In this document: positions 1-8,684 of the stretch, piece after piece
Layout of the letters: every line of letters starts with the position of its first letter
Numbering within the stretch: the stretch's first letter is position 1
DNA from: JAQBGV01 sp032128395
GTDB taxonomy: Bacteria; Planctomycetota; UBA8108; UBA1146
Assembly: GCA_032128395.1 (NCBI GenBank)
Contig: JAQBGV010000009.1
Span: 1-51,068, forward strand
Length of the DNA stretch: 51,068 nt
Reading direction: 5' to 3'
The notes under the pieces: generated by a model
What the model was told of the DNA's origin: nothing
Databases searched by the model: none
The model's input: only the letters and a program-made list of their open reading frames with translations
Translations under genes and position numbers: made by a program

Positions 1-1469
1 TTCAGCGGCTTGAATCTCAGCCCGAACCACTCCAGGGCCGGGGCGTAGTCAAGCACTACTGTTGTCTCCACCGTGGTCGCGAAGAAGCCCGCGAGGTCCT
101 GTCCGGCGACTTCTGAGCAGGTGTGTCGGAACTCCTCCGACGTGTATCCACGCTCCCCCGAATAGCGTTCGTAGGCGAGACGCATCGCATCGTCGAGCGA
201 GCGCTCCCCACCCGAGGCGGAGCGGATCGCGACGTCGAGGAGCAACCCGACCACTGCGCCCTTCGTGTAGTAGCTGATCGACGAATTGCCGGAGTTCTCG
301 TTGCGTTGGTAGTAGTGTGTCCACGCATCGTGACTCGTGTCCGCGAGCGCGTGCACCTTCCTCCCCGGAGTCGTCTGCACCCCCTCGATCTGCTCCGAGA
401 GCGACTTCAGATACTGCTTTCGGTCGATGAGGCCGGACCGGGCGACCAGGAGATCGCCGTAGTAGCTGGTGATCCCTTCCACCACCCACAGGTCATCGGT
501 GTGCACTTCACGGGTGTAGTCGAACGGGCCGAGGGCGATCGGTCTCATCCGTTTGACGTTCCACGTGTGGAAGAACTCGTGACTGACCAGTCCGAGCCAA
601 CTTCGGTACCGGTCCCTATCTCGGAACGAGTATCGACTGGTCATCAGCAATGCCGAGTTTCCGTGTTCCAGGCCTCCACCCGACTCGACGATCATGTTGA
701 GGAAGCGGTAGCTCTCGTATGGAATCGTGCCCCACATCCGGGCCTGGGTCTCGACGATCTTTCGGCAATCCTCTGCAGCCTTTCCGAAATCCCACAATCC
801 CACCCCACCTGGGCTGACGAGGAAGTGGGGGGTGTCGTCAACCCGGAACTCCTGGACGTCGAGGTCGCCGATCACCACCGGGCAGTCGAGCAAAATGTCG
901 TAGTTCGGTGCGAGAAAACGGTGCGGATCTCCGGAGGGATGGGAAGGGAGGCCGGTCTCGATGCGGGTCCACTCCGGCGGTGGGATGAACTGGACATCGT
1001 ACGGGAATTTCTCCGAGCCTGCGGGGACCACGAAAGTCGCGGCCCCGTTGAACATCGCGAACGAGTCATCCACGAAGTTGGTGCGGACCGACATCTCCCG
1101 ACAGAAGACCCGGTACCGCAGCTGGAATCGATCGATTCCGGGGCTGGGGACGCGCCAGCGGCTCTTCTCGGTCTTCTCGACGAGAAGTTCTGCCCCCGCG
1201 GGGGTGAACGCGGAGAGGGACTCCACGTGTCGGGAGTAGTCGCGGATCTTGTACGAACCTGGCGTCCACGCCGCCATCCAGAGCTCGACCGTGTCCCGCC
1301 CCCCGGTGGGGATCTCTGCGACCACCTCGAGATAGTGATGGCTGCGATGGGGGAACGAGACGCGGTAGGCGGGGACCGGCTGGTCGAACGCGGAGACGGC
1401 GGGGCAGAGGAGCAGCGTGCTCGCAACCGCGAATAGAGTGGGCGAGGCGACAGAGCTGGTGAGTGTCAT
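1..1469 (-). CDS. M61-family (glycyl) aminopeptidase, 3' end outside window
   Basis: The reading frame stays open from an ATG at 1469 down to base 1, about 489 codons, so the C-terminus (normally a PDZ domain) is cut off by the window edge. The N-terminus looks like a signal peptide (hydrophobic stretch about residues 8-26, ending in VSA), so the enzyme should act in the periplasm or outside. The M61 signature is clear: a Gly-Gly-Gly-Leu-Glu-His-Gly motif followed about 40 residues later by the zinc motif HEFFHTWNVKRMRP (HExxH plus the family's WN.KR block). Further on a WVVEGITSYYGD block supplies the third metal ligand (Glu). M61 peptidases remove N-terminal Gly or Ala from peptides. The gene reads away from prolyl-tRNA synthetase's 3' end on the same strand, with a 97 bp gap. 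The family call is firm; substrate is unknown. Confidence 0.88.
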   Translation of the reverse strand, partial: MTLTSSVASPTLFAVASTLLLCPAVSAFDQPVPAYRVSFPHRSHHYLEVVAEIPTGGRDTVELWMAAWTPGSYKIRDYSRHVESLSAFTPAGAELLVEKTEKSRWRVPSPGIDRFQLRYRVFCREMSVRTNFVDDSFAMFNGAATFVVPAGSEKFPYDVQFIPPPEWTRIETGLPSHPSGDPHRFLAPNYDILLDCPVVIGDLDVQEFRVDDTPHFLVSPGGVGLWDFGKAAEDCRKIVETQARMWGTIPYESYRFLNMIVESGGGLEHGNSALLMTSRYSFRDRDRYRSWLGLVSHEFFHTWNVKRMRPIALGPFDYTREVHTDDLWVVEGITSYYGDLLVARSGLIDRKQYLKSLSEQIEGVQTTPGRKVHALADTSHDAWTHYYQRNENSGNSSISYYTKGAVVGLLLDVAIRSASGGERSLDDAMRLAYERYSGERGYTSEEFRHTCSEVAGQDLAGFFATTVETTVVLDYAPALEWFGLRFKPL

Positions 1470-1566
1470 TTCGACTCCAACCCGAGAGATCGCGATCGAT
1501 CTTGTTGGCTAGTTTCCTGAGTCAGAAGTTCGCGCGCAATGGACGGGCCATCGATGACTCAGAACA

Positions 1567-2997
1567 TTAGTAGGCCTTGGCGATCACGACGCGTCGCGGA
1601 CTCGGATTCCCGCTGACGATGCAGCGGCCTTCTTCGTCCTCCGCGTCGAACGGGATGCAGCGGATCGTCGCCTTCGTGTCGCTCTTGATCCGCTCCTCGG
1701 TCTCCGGGGTGCCGTCCCAGTGCGCGAGGAAGAACCCGCCGTCCCCTATCCGCTCTCTGAACTCACTGTAGTCGTCGATGGTGCGGGTGTTCTCCGCGCG
1801 ATATTCGAGCGCTTTCTCGTAGAGTCCCAGTTGGGTCTCCTCGAGGACCTGTGGGAGCCGTTCCGCCAGCCCTTCGAGCCTCTGCTGGTTCTTCTCGGCG
1901 TTGTGGCGGATCGAGACCCGCGCCTCGCCCTTCGCGAGATCGCGCGGACCCATCTCGATGCGGACCGGAACCCCCTTCAGCTCCCAATGGTTGAACTTCC
2001 AGCCGGGCCGGCGGTGCTCGCCATCGTCGACGTGGAATCGAATCTTCGCATCGGCGAGTGCGATCGAGAGCCGCTGACACGCGTCGAGCACGATCCTGCG
2101 TTCGTCGTCCCCGCGGTAGATCGGGATCACCACGACCTGGATCGGCGCGAGTCGCGGCGGCAGGATCAGTCCCTGGTCATCGCCGTGGGCCATCACCAGT
2201 GCGCCGACCAGGCGGGTCGAGACCCCCCAGCTCGTCGCCCAGACGTACTCCTCCTGCCCCGCGGCGGAGAGGTACTTCACGTCGAATGCTTTCGAGAAGT
2301 TCTGGCCGAGGTCGTGACTGGTCCCCGCCTGGAGTGCCTTTCCGTCCCGCATCATCGCCTCGATGCAGTAGGTGGAGCGCGCCCCCGCGAACTTCTCTCG
2401 ATCGGTCTTCTTCCCCTGGATCACCGGGACCGCCATGTATTCCTCGGCGAAGCGCGCGTAGACCCCGAGCATGCGGAGGACCTCCTCGCGGGCCTCCTTC
2501 TCGGTGGCGTGCGCGGTGTGCCCCTCCTGCCAGAGGAACTCGGTCGTCCGCAGGAACAGCCTCGGGCGCAGTTCCCAACGCACCACGTTCGCCCACTGGT
2601 TCAGGAGGAGAGGCAAGTCGCGGTAGCTCTGGATCCATCGGCTGTACGAGTCCCAGATGATCGTCTCCGAGGTCGGCCGGATCACGTACGGCTCCTCGAG
2701 CTTCTTCCCCCCGGCGTGGGTGACCACGGCGAGCTCGGGTGCGAATCCCTCGACGTGCTCCGCCTCCTTCTTGAGGAAGCTCTCGGGGATCAGGAGCGGG
2801 AAGTATGCGTTGGAGTGCCCGGTCTCCTTGAACATGCCGTCGAGGACGCTCTGCATCCGTTCCCAGAGTGCATAGCCGTACGGCTTGATAATCATCGAGC
2901 CGCGAACCGGAGAGTTCTCCGCCAGATCCGCGCGACCGACGACTTCCTGGTACCAGCGAGGATAGTCGACCGCCTGTTTCGTCAGCTTCTCGCCCAT
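1567..2997 (-). CDS. proS: Prolyl-tRNA synthetase, type 3 (archaeal/eukaryote-like)
   Basis: This 476-residue class II aminoacyl-tRNA synthetase charges tRNA-Pro with proline in the cytosol. Motif 1 lies near residue 30 (SPVRGSMIIKPYGYALWE), motif 2 near residues 138-160 (VVRWELRPRLFLRTTEFLWQ) and motif 3 near residues 258-282 (STRLVGALVMAHGDDQGL). The anticodon-binding domain follows. There is no YbaK-like editing insertion, and the protein ends in Tyr, both typical of the short type-3 form. The C-terminal zinc site is only half present: IRCIPF and GRCIVSG keep one Cys each, while the positions of the other two Cys hold Asp/Thr and Ser, so zinc binding is doubtful. Start ATG at 2997 follows the family N-terminus. 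It is divergent from the M20 gene. Confidence 0.96.
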   Translation of the reverse strand: MGEKLTKQAVDYPRWYQEVVGRADLAENSPVRGSMIIKPYGYALWERMQSVLDGMFKETGHSNAYFPLLIPESFLKKEAEHVEGFAPELAVVTHAGGKKLEEPYVIRPTSETIIWDSYSRWIQSYRDLPLLLNQWANVVRWELRPRLFLRTTEFLWQEGHTAHATEKEAREEVLRMLGVYARFAEEYMAVPVIQGKKTDREKFAGARSTYCIEAMMRDGKALQAGTSHDLGQNFSKAFDVKYLSAAGQEEYVWATSWGVSTRLVGALVMAHGDDQGLILPPRLAPIQVVVIPIYRGDDERRIVLDACQRLSIALADAKIRFHVDDGEHRRPGWKFNHWELKGVPVRIEMGPRDLAKGEARVSIRHNAEKNQQRLEGLAERLPQVLEETQLGLYEKALEYRAENTRTIDDYSEFRERIGDGGFFLAHWDGTPETEERIKSDTKATIRCIPFDAEDEEGRCIVSGNPSPRRVVIAKAY

Positions 2998-3199
2998 CGC
3001 TCGTGCCTTTCCCAGGTATTGGAAGCGGGGAAACTAGCCGATGGGGTGGGGGACTGCAACGCGAGTGGTTCCCAGCGAGGCCGCTTCGAGACAGACTGGT
3101 CGTAGCCCCGCGGGGCCGGAGCTCCGGGCCGCCGGGAGAGTTTGCGTCACCGCTGCTCTCGAATCAGCGTCGGCGACGCAGCCCCTGAAAGGAGCGGAA

Positions 3200-4375
3200 G
3201 TGACCCCCGCACTCGATCGACTCGTGGATTCCGTGATCGACGGAGTCGTCCAACTGCAGCGCGCGATCCACGCCGATCCCGAGATCGGTTTCGACACCGT
3301 TCGCACCGCAGCTCGCGCTGCAGCGGAACTGCGGCACGCGGGTCTCGCGGTGCGAGAAGGGATCGGGCGCACCGGTGTGGTCGCCGATCTCGATGTACCG
3401 GGATCAACGCACCGGATCGCGCTGCGAGCGGACATGGACGCCCTCCCGATGGAGGAGGAGATCGATCTCCCACACCGGAGTCGAAATCCGGGAGCCGCTC
3501 ATCTCTGCGGCCACGACGCCCACACCGCGATGCTCGTCGGCGCCGCCCGAGCGCTGGCCACGGTCCGCGAGGATCTTCCCTGCTCGGTGCGGTTCATCTT
3601 CCAACCGAACGAGGAGGCTCTTCCCGGGGGAGCGCCGGCGATGATCGCGGATGGTTGCCTGGAGGGAGTGGAGCGCATCTTCGGGATGCACGTCTGGCCC
3701 CTCCTCGATACCGGATCGATCGGAATCCTCGCGGGACCCGCGATGGCTCGACCGGACACGTTTCGGATCGAGATCGTCGGCAAGGGTGGACACGCTGCGG
3801 CTCCCCACGCTTGCGTCGATCCCACCGTCGCGGGTGCGGCCGTGGTGCAGAGCCTGCAGAGCGTCGTGGCCCGAAACTTGGATCCCCTCGAATCCGCGGT
3901 CGTCAGCGTGACGCAATTCCACTCCGGGACCGCCGACAACGTGATCCCCGAGCGCGCGATTCTGGGAGGCACGATCCGCAGCTTTCGAGATGAGGTCGGG
4001 GCGCTGGTGCGGAGGCGGGTCCGCGAGGTCGTCGAGGCGGTCGCCGCCGCCCATGGATGTCGTGCCGAATTCTCGCTCGCGAACGGCTACCCCGTGCTCG
4101 TCAATGATGCCGCTGCTTGCGACGAGGCGGAGAAGAAGATCCGCGCGTCGGTTCCGGTGACCCGCGAAGTCTCGCCGAGTCTCGGCGGCGAAGACTTCGC
4201 GTACTACCTCGAACAAATTCCCGGGGCATTCCTGTTCCTCGGCAACCGGGACGAAAAGAAAGGGATCGTCAACTTCTGCCACCACCCCCGCTTCCAAGTC
4301 GACGACGCCGCGATGCCGGTCGGCGTGCGCGCCTGGCTCTCGCTGGTCTGCCACCGCGCCGGAGAGCAGGAGTGA
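3200..4375 (+). CDS. M20-family amidohydrolase (hippurate/N-acyl-amino-acid hydrolase type)
   Basis: A 391-residue zinc-dependent amidohydrolase of the M20D group, which cleave N-acyl amino acids or similar amides. Metal-site motifs in order: ADMDALPMEE, HLCGHDAHTAML, QPNEEALPGGA (general base Glu), GMHVWP, and near the end SLGGEDFAYYL. The dimerisation-domain motif GGHAAAPH is also present. The open frame extends upstream to 3041, but I chose GTG 3200 because GGAG lies a few bases upstream (ggagcggaaGTG) and the protein then begins at the usual place, just before the QLQRAIHADPE motif. Its stop overlaps the next gene's GTG (GTGA), so the two are probably co-translated. Exact substrate cannot be read from sequence. 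Confidence 0.93.
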   Translation: MTPALDRLVDSVIDGVVQLQRAIHADPEIGFDTVRTAARAAAELRHAGLAVREGIGRTGVVADLDVPGSTHRIALRADMDALPMEEEIDLPHRSRNPGAAHLCGHDAHTAMLVGAARALATVREDLPCSVRFIFQPNEEALPGGAPAMIADGCLEGVERIFGMHVWPLLDTGSIGILAGPAMARPDTFRIEIVGKGGHAAAPHACVDPTVAGAAVVQSLQSVVARNLDPLESAVVSVTQFHSGTADNVIPERAILGGTIRSFRDEVGALVRRRVREVVEAVAAAHGCRAEFSLANGYPVLVNDAAACDEAEKKIRASVPVTREVSPSLGGEDFAYYLEQIPGAFLFLGNRDEKKGIVNFCHHPRFQVDDAAMPVGVRAWLSLVCHRAGEQE

Positions 4376-4968
4376 ACGAGGAGGAGCGAGCGCTCTGGGA
4401 AGGTCGATGGAAGGACCGGGTCGAGCTGAAGCTCCCCCCCGCGGCCTGGCTCGTCGCTCAGGAGGATCGTCTTCCGAAAGCGTGCCCACCAATATCGGGG
4501 CGCGCGCTCGATTGGGCAGGGGGGGATGGCAGACACGCTCTCTGGCTCGCGGAGCTGGGGTGGCAAGTCACACTCGCGGACATCGCGCCAACCGCGCTCT
4601 CGGCTGCCCGCGAGCGCGCCGAAGTGCGCGGGCTCTGTATCGAGACGGTCCCGATCGACCTGTCGTGTTCGTCGCCTCCCGGCGGTCCCTGGGATCTCAT
4701 CCTCTGCTTCCACTACCTCGACCGGGGCATCGCCCGTTGTGCACTTGAGCTGCTCACCCCCGGTGGGCTGCTGATCTGGGTCCATCAAACGCGCCGAAAT
4801 CTCGAGCGCCACGATCGTCCACCCGAACACTTCCTCCTCGAGGAGGGAGAACTCGCTCGGCTGCTCCCTCCACTCGAAGTGGTTCACCTCGAGGAGGGGT
4901 GGGGGGAAGAAGGGCGCCACGAGGCGAGGGCGATCGCTCGGGCGCCGATCCCCGATAGCTCCGTGTAG
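4372..4968 (+). CDS. Class I SAM-dependent methyltransferase (TehB-like)
   Basis: A 198-residue soluble protein starting at a GTG that overlaps the stop of the amidohydrolase gene. The SAM-binding motif I is ALDWAGGDGRHALWLAELGW followed by VTLADIAPTAL, whose Asp should bind the ribose. A later PWDLILCFHYLD block matches motif IV, and LLTPGGLLIWVHQT matches the post-motif strand. Size and motif layout are those of small TehB/UbiE-type methyltransferases. The substrate is unknown; the tight coupling to the M20 enzyme suggests a shared metabolite or simple co-expression. Confidence 0.82.
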   Translation: MNEEERALWEGRWKDRVELKLPPAAWLVAQEDRLPKACPPISGRALDWAGGDGRHALWLAELGWQVTLADIAPTALSAARERAEVRGLCIETVPIDLSCSSPPGGPWDLILCFHYLDRGIARCALELLTPGGLLIWVHQTRRNLERHDRPPEHFLLEEGELARLLPPLEVVHLEEGWGEEGRHEARAIARAPIPDSSV

Positions 4969-5143
4969 GCTCTGCAGACCGAGTGCCGACGCGAAGTTGA
5001 GGAAGACCCTTCACTGCATCCCCCACTCCTTCCGAGAATGAGTCTGTACGCTGCGTGAGGCTGATAGTTCGCGGCGGTCCGGGAGAGCCGGACCGCCGCA
5101 ACCGATGGTCCCCGCGCGCTCCGCCACGCTCGGGAGATCACGA

Positions 5144-5398
5144 ATGTCCGATACCACGGTCGAAGCGATTCTGGGTGCCGCCCGCCGCGCCGCTCTCGCG
5201 GGAGGTCTCACACAGCTCCTGAGGATCCATCTCAGGATCGGTCCCGAGGCGGGAGTCACAGGGCCGGAGACCGAGCTCCTCCTCCGTGAACGCTGGCAAG
5301 GACCCCTCTTCGATCGGTGCGAAGTCTCCTGGGAGGAGACCACCACCGGCTCGGTCTCGCTCGCCGCGGTCGAAGGGGTCGCGCTCGAGACCGCGTAG
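5144..5398 (+). CDS. Small HypA-like protein lacking the zinc ribbon
   Basis: An 84-residue protein starting at ATG 5144 with a good ribosome site (GGGAG eight bases upstream). Residues about 5-60 resemble the N-terminal alpha/beta domain of HypA/HybF nickel chaperones: ILGAARRAALAGG, then a LRIHLRIGPEAGVTGPE block like HypA's hydrophobic strand plus G-x-x-x-G-V, then a second strand before SWEE. The HypA nickel site (MHE at the N-terminus) is absent (MSD here), and the CxxC zinc ribbon is missing entirely. It sits 88 bp upstream of the UbiD-type gene in the same direction. It may be an orphan structural relative and need not bind nickel. The family call is tentative. Confidence 0.5.
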   Translation: MSDTTVEAILGAARRAALAGGLTQLLRIHLRIGPEAGVTGPETELLLRERWQGPLFDRCEVSWEETTTGSVSLAAVEGVALETA

Positions 5399-5486
5399 AT
5401 CCTCCAGATCTCTCCCCACTGAACGACTGGACAGCCCGACCGAGGTCCCCGAGGATCGTTCGCAGGAGCGGGGCGGGGGGCGGCGC

Positions 5487-7286
5487 ATGCATCGAAACCT
5501 GCACGACTTCATCGCGCTCCTCCGTCGCGAAGGGGAGATCCTTGAGGTCACGACCGAGGTCGATCCCCATCTCGAGGTCGCAGAGATCCACCGTCGGGTG
5601 ATCGCCGCGGGGGGCCCAGCACTGATTTATCGGCGCGTTCTCGGCTCCGAGTTTCCCCTCGTCACGAACCTCTTCGGATCTTCACGGCGGGTCGAGCTCG
5701 CCTTCGGCGATCGGGGCCGTCAGTTCCTCGCCCGACTCGTCGAGGTGCTCGAGACGATCGTCCCGCCGAGCCTGGGCAAGCTCTGGGGAGCTCGCGACAT
5801 CCCCCTCGCGTTTCGCCGGATCGGCATGCGCCGCCGTTCCCGGGGCCCGATCACCCAGAACATCGATCGCTCCGCGAGCCTCGACGCACTCCCGATCATC
5901 ACCAGCTGGCCCGAGGATGGAGGGCCGTTCCTCACCTTGCCCCTCGTGCTCACCGAACACCCTGGCGACGGACGGCACAACCTCGGGATCTACCGGATGC
6001 AGAAGCACAGCCCCCACACTCTCGGAATGCACTGGCAGATCCACAAGGGGGGCGGATACCACCTGCACGAGTCGGAGAAGCTCGATCGCGCCCTGCCGGT
6101 GACGGTCTTCCTCGGAGGGCCCCCGGCGCTGATCGCCGCCGCGATCGCGCCCCTCCCGGAGAACGTTGGCGAGCTCCTCCTCGCCTCGCTCCTCCTCGGA
6201 GAGCGGCTTCCGCTGGTGGAGAACGCGGTCTCTCCGCACGCCCTCGTCGCCGAGGCGGAGATCGCTCTGGTCGGTCACGTGCCACCGCACGAGCGGCGCC
6301 CCGAAGGGCCCTTCGGCGATCACTACGGGTACTACTCGCTCCGGCACGACTATCCGGTGTTCCACCTCGATGCGATCTGCCACCGCCGAGGTGCCGTGGT
6401 TCCCGCCACCGTCGTCGGGAAGCCTCGCCAGGAGGACTTCTTCCTCGGCGATTTCCTGCAGGAGCTCCTGTCGCCGCTGTTCCCGCTGGTGATGCCGGCG
6501 GTTCGGCGCCTGTGGAGCTACGGCGAGACCGGATACCACTCGCTCGCCGCGGCGGTGGTCCGCGATCGATACCCGCGCGAGGCGATGGTCTCGGCGTTCC
6601 GGATCCTCGGCGAGGGTCAACTGTCACTGACGAAGTTCTTGCTGCTGACCGATGGAGATGTCGATCTGACCGATTTTCGGGCCCTGCTCTCACACATCCT
6701 CGCGCGGGCAGACTTCGCGCGGGACCTGCACATCTTCGCCTGCACCTCGATCGACACCCTCGACTACACGGGCCCCGCGGTCCACGAGGGCTCGAAAGGA
6801 GTGCTGCTCGGGCTCGGCGACGAGGTGCGCGCGCTTCCCGAGGAATTCTCCGGAGACCTGCCGCGCTCGGTGGAGCGGGTCGAGGTCTACTGTCCCGGTT
6901 GCCTGGTGGTCGAGGCGCCGAAGTACGTCTCGGAGCCCGAGGCCGCGACGCGGATCGCCCGCCACCCTCCGTTCTCCGAGTGGCCGCTCCTGGTGCTCGT
7001 CGACGATGCCCGCGAGGCGACCCGCACCGACGCGCGGTTCCTGTGGACCACCTTCACCCGCTTCGAACCCGCCGGCGACATCCACGCTCGCAAGATTCAC
7101 CTGGTTCGGAATCATGCCGCACACGAGGCCCCGATCGCGATCGATGCGAGGCTCAAACCGAGCTATCCCGCGGAGTTGTTCTGTGCTCCCGAGACCGCGA
7201 AGACGGTCACTCGCCGGTGGCGTGAGTATTTCCCAGGCGGAGAGGTCGAGATGGGCGACAGCGACGTAGGGCATCTAGACCAGTAG
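5487..7286 (+). CDS. UbiD-family prenyl-FMN decarboxylase (menaquinone-pathway length class)
   Basis: A 599-residue UbiD-type decarboxylase, expected to remove a carboxylate from an aromatic or alpha,beta-unsaturated acid using prenylated FMN. Visible family motifs: NLGIYRMQ and GMHWQIHKGGG (cofactor/metal region), then VAEAEIALVGHVPP with EGPFGDHYGYYS, containing the conserved catalytic Glu residues, and HRRGAVVPATVVGKP. At about 600 residues it is longer than E. coli UbiD (about 500) and matches the longer menaquinone/futalosine-pathway class. The frame is open from 5286, but ATG 5487 directly precedes the conserved start (MHRNLHDFI). The neighbouring quinol-type oxidase genes would fit a quinone role, which remains an inference. 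No UbiX gene is in the window. Confidence 0.85.
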   Translation: MHRNLHDFIALLRREGEILEVTTEVDPHLEVAEIHRRVIAAGGPALIYRRVLGSEFPLVTNLFGSSRRVELAFGDRGRQFLARLVEVLETIVPPSLGKLWGARDIPLAFRRIGMRRRSRGPITQNIDRSASLDALPIITSWPEDGGPFLTLPLVLTEHPGDGRHNLGIYRMQKHSPHTLGMHWQIHKGGGYHLHESEKLDRALPVTVFLGGPPALIAAAIAPLPENVGELLLASLLLGERLPLVENAVSPHALVAEAEIALVGHVPPHERRPEGPFGDHYGYYSLRHDYPVFHLDAICHRRGAVVPATVVGKPRQEDFFLGDFLQELLSPLFPLVMPAVRRLWSYGETGYHSLAAAVVRDRYPREAMVSAFRILGEGQLSLTKFLLLTDGDVDLTDFRALLSHILARADFARDLHIFACTSIDTLDYTGPAVHEGSKGVLLGLGDEVRALPEEFSGDLPRSVERVEVYCPGCLVVEAPKYVSEPEAATRIARHPPFSEWPLLVLVDDAREATRTDARFLWTTFTRFEPAGDIHARKIHLVRNHAAHEAPIAIDARLKPSYPAELFCAPETAKTVTRRWREYFPGGEVEMGDSDVGHLDQ

Positions 7287-7391
7287 AAGCGCGGGGACGG
7301 CTCGACGAAGGTGTGCCTTCGGTTAACATGCGCTGGCCGCACACGAGGGGGCCGTACGCCACCCCCAGGTGTGCCCGACCCGGAGGATGGA

Positions 7392-8684
7392 GTGGATCTC
7401 CCTCGGTTCCCCGTGTTCGTCTCCGACGGGGTGATCCCCGGAATGTGGATCGCCGCGATCGCGATCGTGCACGTCTTCCTCGCGCAGTTCGCGGTGGGGG
7501 GTGGTGCCCTCGTCGCGTGGTTCGAGTGGCGAGCCGAGAGCCGGGGGAACTCCCTCCTACGCGACTTCCTCCACCGATTCTTCAGCATGCTCGTGCTCGT
7601 GAGTTTCGTACTCGGGGCGCTGACCGGGGTCGGGATCTGGCTCGTCATCGCGCTCGTGAGTCCACGAGCGCTGCTCCTCCTGGTGCGCGAGTTCCATTGG
7701 ATCTGGGCCGCCGAGTGGTGCTTCTTCTGCCTCGAAGTGGTCTGCGGCTACGCGTACTATGTCCACGGTCGCACCCTCCCCTTCCGCCCTCGGTTCATGC
7801 TCGCCATCGGGTACGCCGTCTCCGCCTGGATCAGCCTCTTCTTGGTGAACGGAATCCTCAGCTTCCAGCTCACCCCGGGGGGGTGGCCGGAAGGCGGGGT
7901 CTGGGCTGGATTCTTCAATCCGACTTTCTGGCCGACCCTCTTCGGCAGGACCGCCGCATCTTTGGCGCTGGCGGGAATCGTCGCTTCCCTCGTCGCTCAG
8001 GTGGTTCGCAGCTACGACATCAATGACACGCGGGAGGTGATCCGCAACTCCGCGATGTTCCTGCTCCCCTTGATCGCGATGCCCGTGGTCGCGGTGTGGT
8101 TCCTCGCCGTGGTCCCCGAGCAGTCGCGGGGGTATGTCGCCCATCAGACGACCATGACGATGTTCTTCTCCCTCGCGGTGCTCTTTTCGGTCCTCGTCGG
8201 CGCGACCGCCGTGGTCACTCTCTGGCGACGCCGGCCGCTCTTCCACCTGCCGGGGACGATCCTCCTCGCGGTCCTCGCGCTCTGCGCGACCGGCGCGACC
8301 GAGTTCGTCCGGGAGGGGATCCGCAAGCCCTACGTCGTCCAAGGGGTGCTCTACTCGAACGGGATCGCGAAGGATGAGGTGCGGCGGCTGCGGCGTCGGG
8401 GGATCGCGTCGATGGAGCTCTGGCCGATCCGCGATGCCGAGCGCTACCCGGACCGAGGAGTGCGATCGGGTCGATTGGTCTTCCGAGAGCTGTGCGCCTC
8501 GTGCCACACTCCGGCCGGCATGAATGGCCTGGTCCACCTCACCGCCACGTGGGATCGCGACATGCTGGAAAGGAACATCGACAAGCTGCACCTTCTGCGG
8601 CCGTTCATGCCGCCCTTCTCGGGGGACGGCGATGACCTCGAACACCTGGTCGACTACATCATCTGGCTGCGGGAGGAAGAGTAG
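7392..8684 (+). CDS. Cytochrome bd-superfamily subunit I-like protein with C-terminal cytochrome c
   Basis: A 430-residue membrane protein starting at GTG 7392, five bases after GGAGG; upstream in-frame codons have no such site. About eight transmembrane segments are visible. TM1 carries a His in an H-x-F-L-A-x-F-x-V-G-G pattern resembling the CydA high-spin haem ligand region. TM3 has several Glu residues, TM4-loop has AWISLFLVNGILSFQLTPGGW (compare CydA's SAxWI...N.WMQTP.G), and TM8 ends TEFVREGIRKPYVV (compare CydA's E.GRQPW). After the membrane part, C368-A-S-C371-H372 binds haem c, and M406 in RPFMPPFSG is the likely axial ligand. It should be a respiratory terminal oxidase subunit accepting electrons through cytochrome c. 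The next gene starts within its stop codon. Confidence 0.78.
   Translation: MDLPRFPVFVSDGVIPGMWIAAIAIVHVFLAQFAVGGGALVAWFEWRAESRGNSLLRDFLHRFFSMLVLVSFVLGALTGVGIWLVIALVSPRALLLLVREFHWIWAAEWCFFCLEVVCGYAYYVHGRTLPFRPRFMLAIGYAVSAWISLFLVNGILSFQLTPGGWPEGGVWAGFFNPTFWPTLFGRTAASLALAGIVASLVAQVVRSYDINDTREVIRNSAMFLLPLIAMPVVAVWFLAVVPEQSRGYVAHQTTMTMFFSLAVLFSVLVGATAVVTLWRRRPLFHLPGTILLAVLALCATGATEFVREGIRKPYVVQGVLYSNGIAKDEVRRLRRRGIASMELWPIRDAERYPDRGVRSGRLVFRELCASCHTPAGMNGLVHLTATWDRDMLERNIDKLHLLRPFMPPFSGDGDDLEHLVDYIIWLREEE

Noticed and set aside
1720..3105. Long plus-strand frame opposite prolyl-tRNA synthetase
   Set aside because: Its translation has no family resemblance and mirrors the codon bias of the real minus-strand gene.
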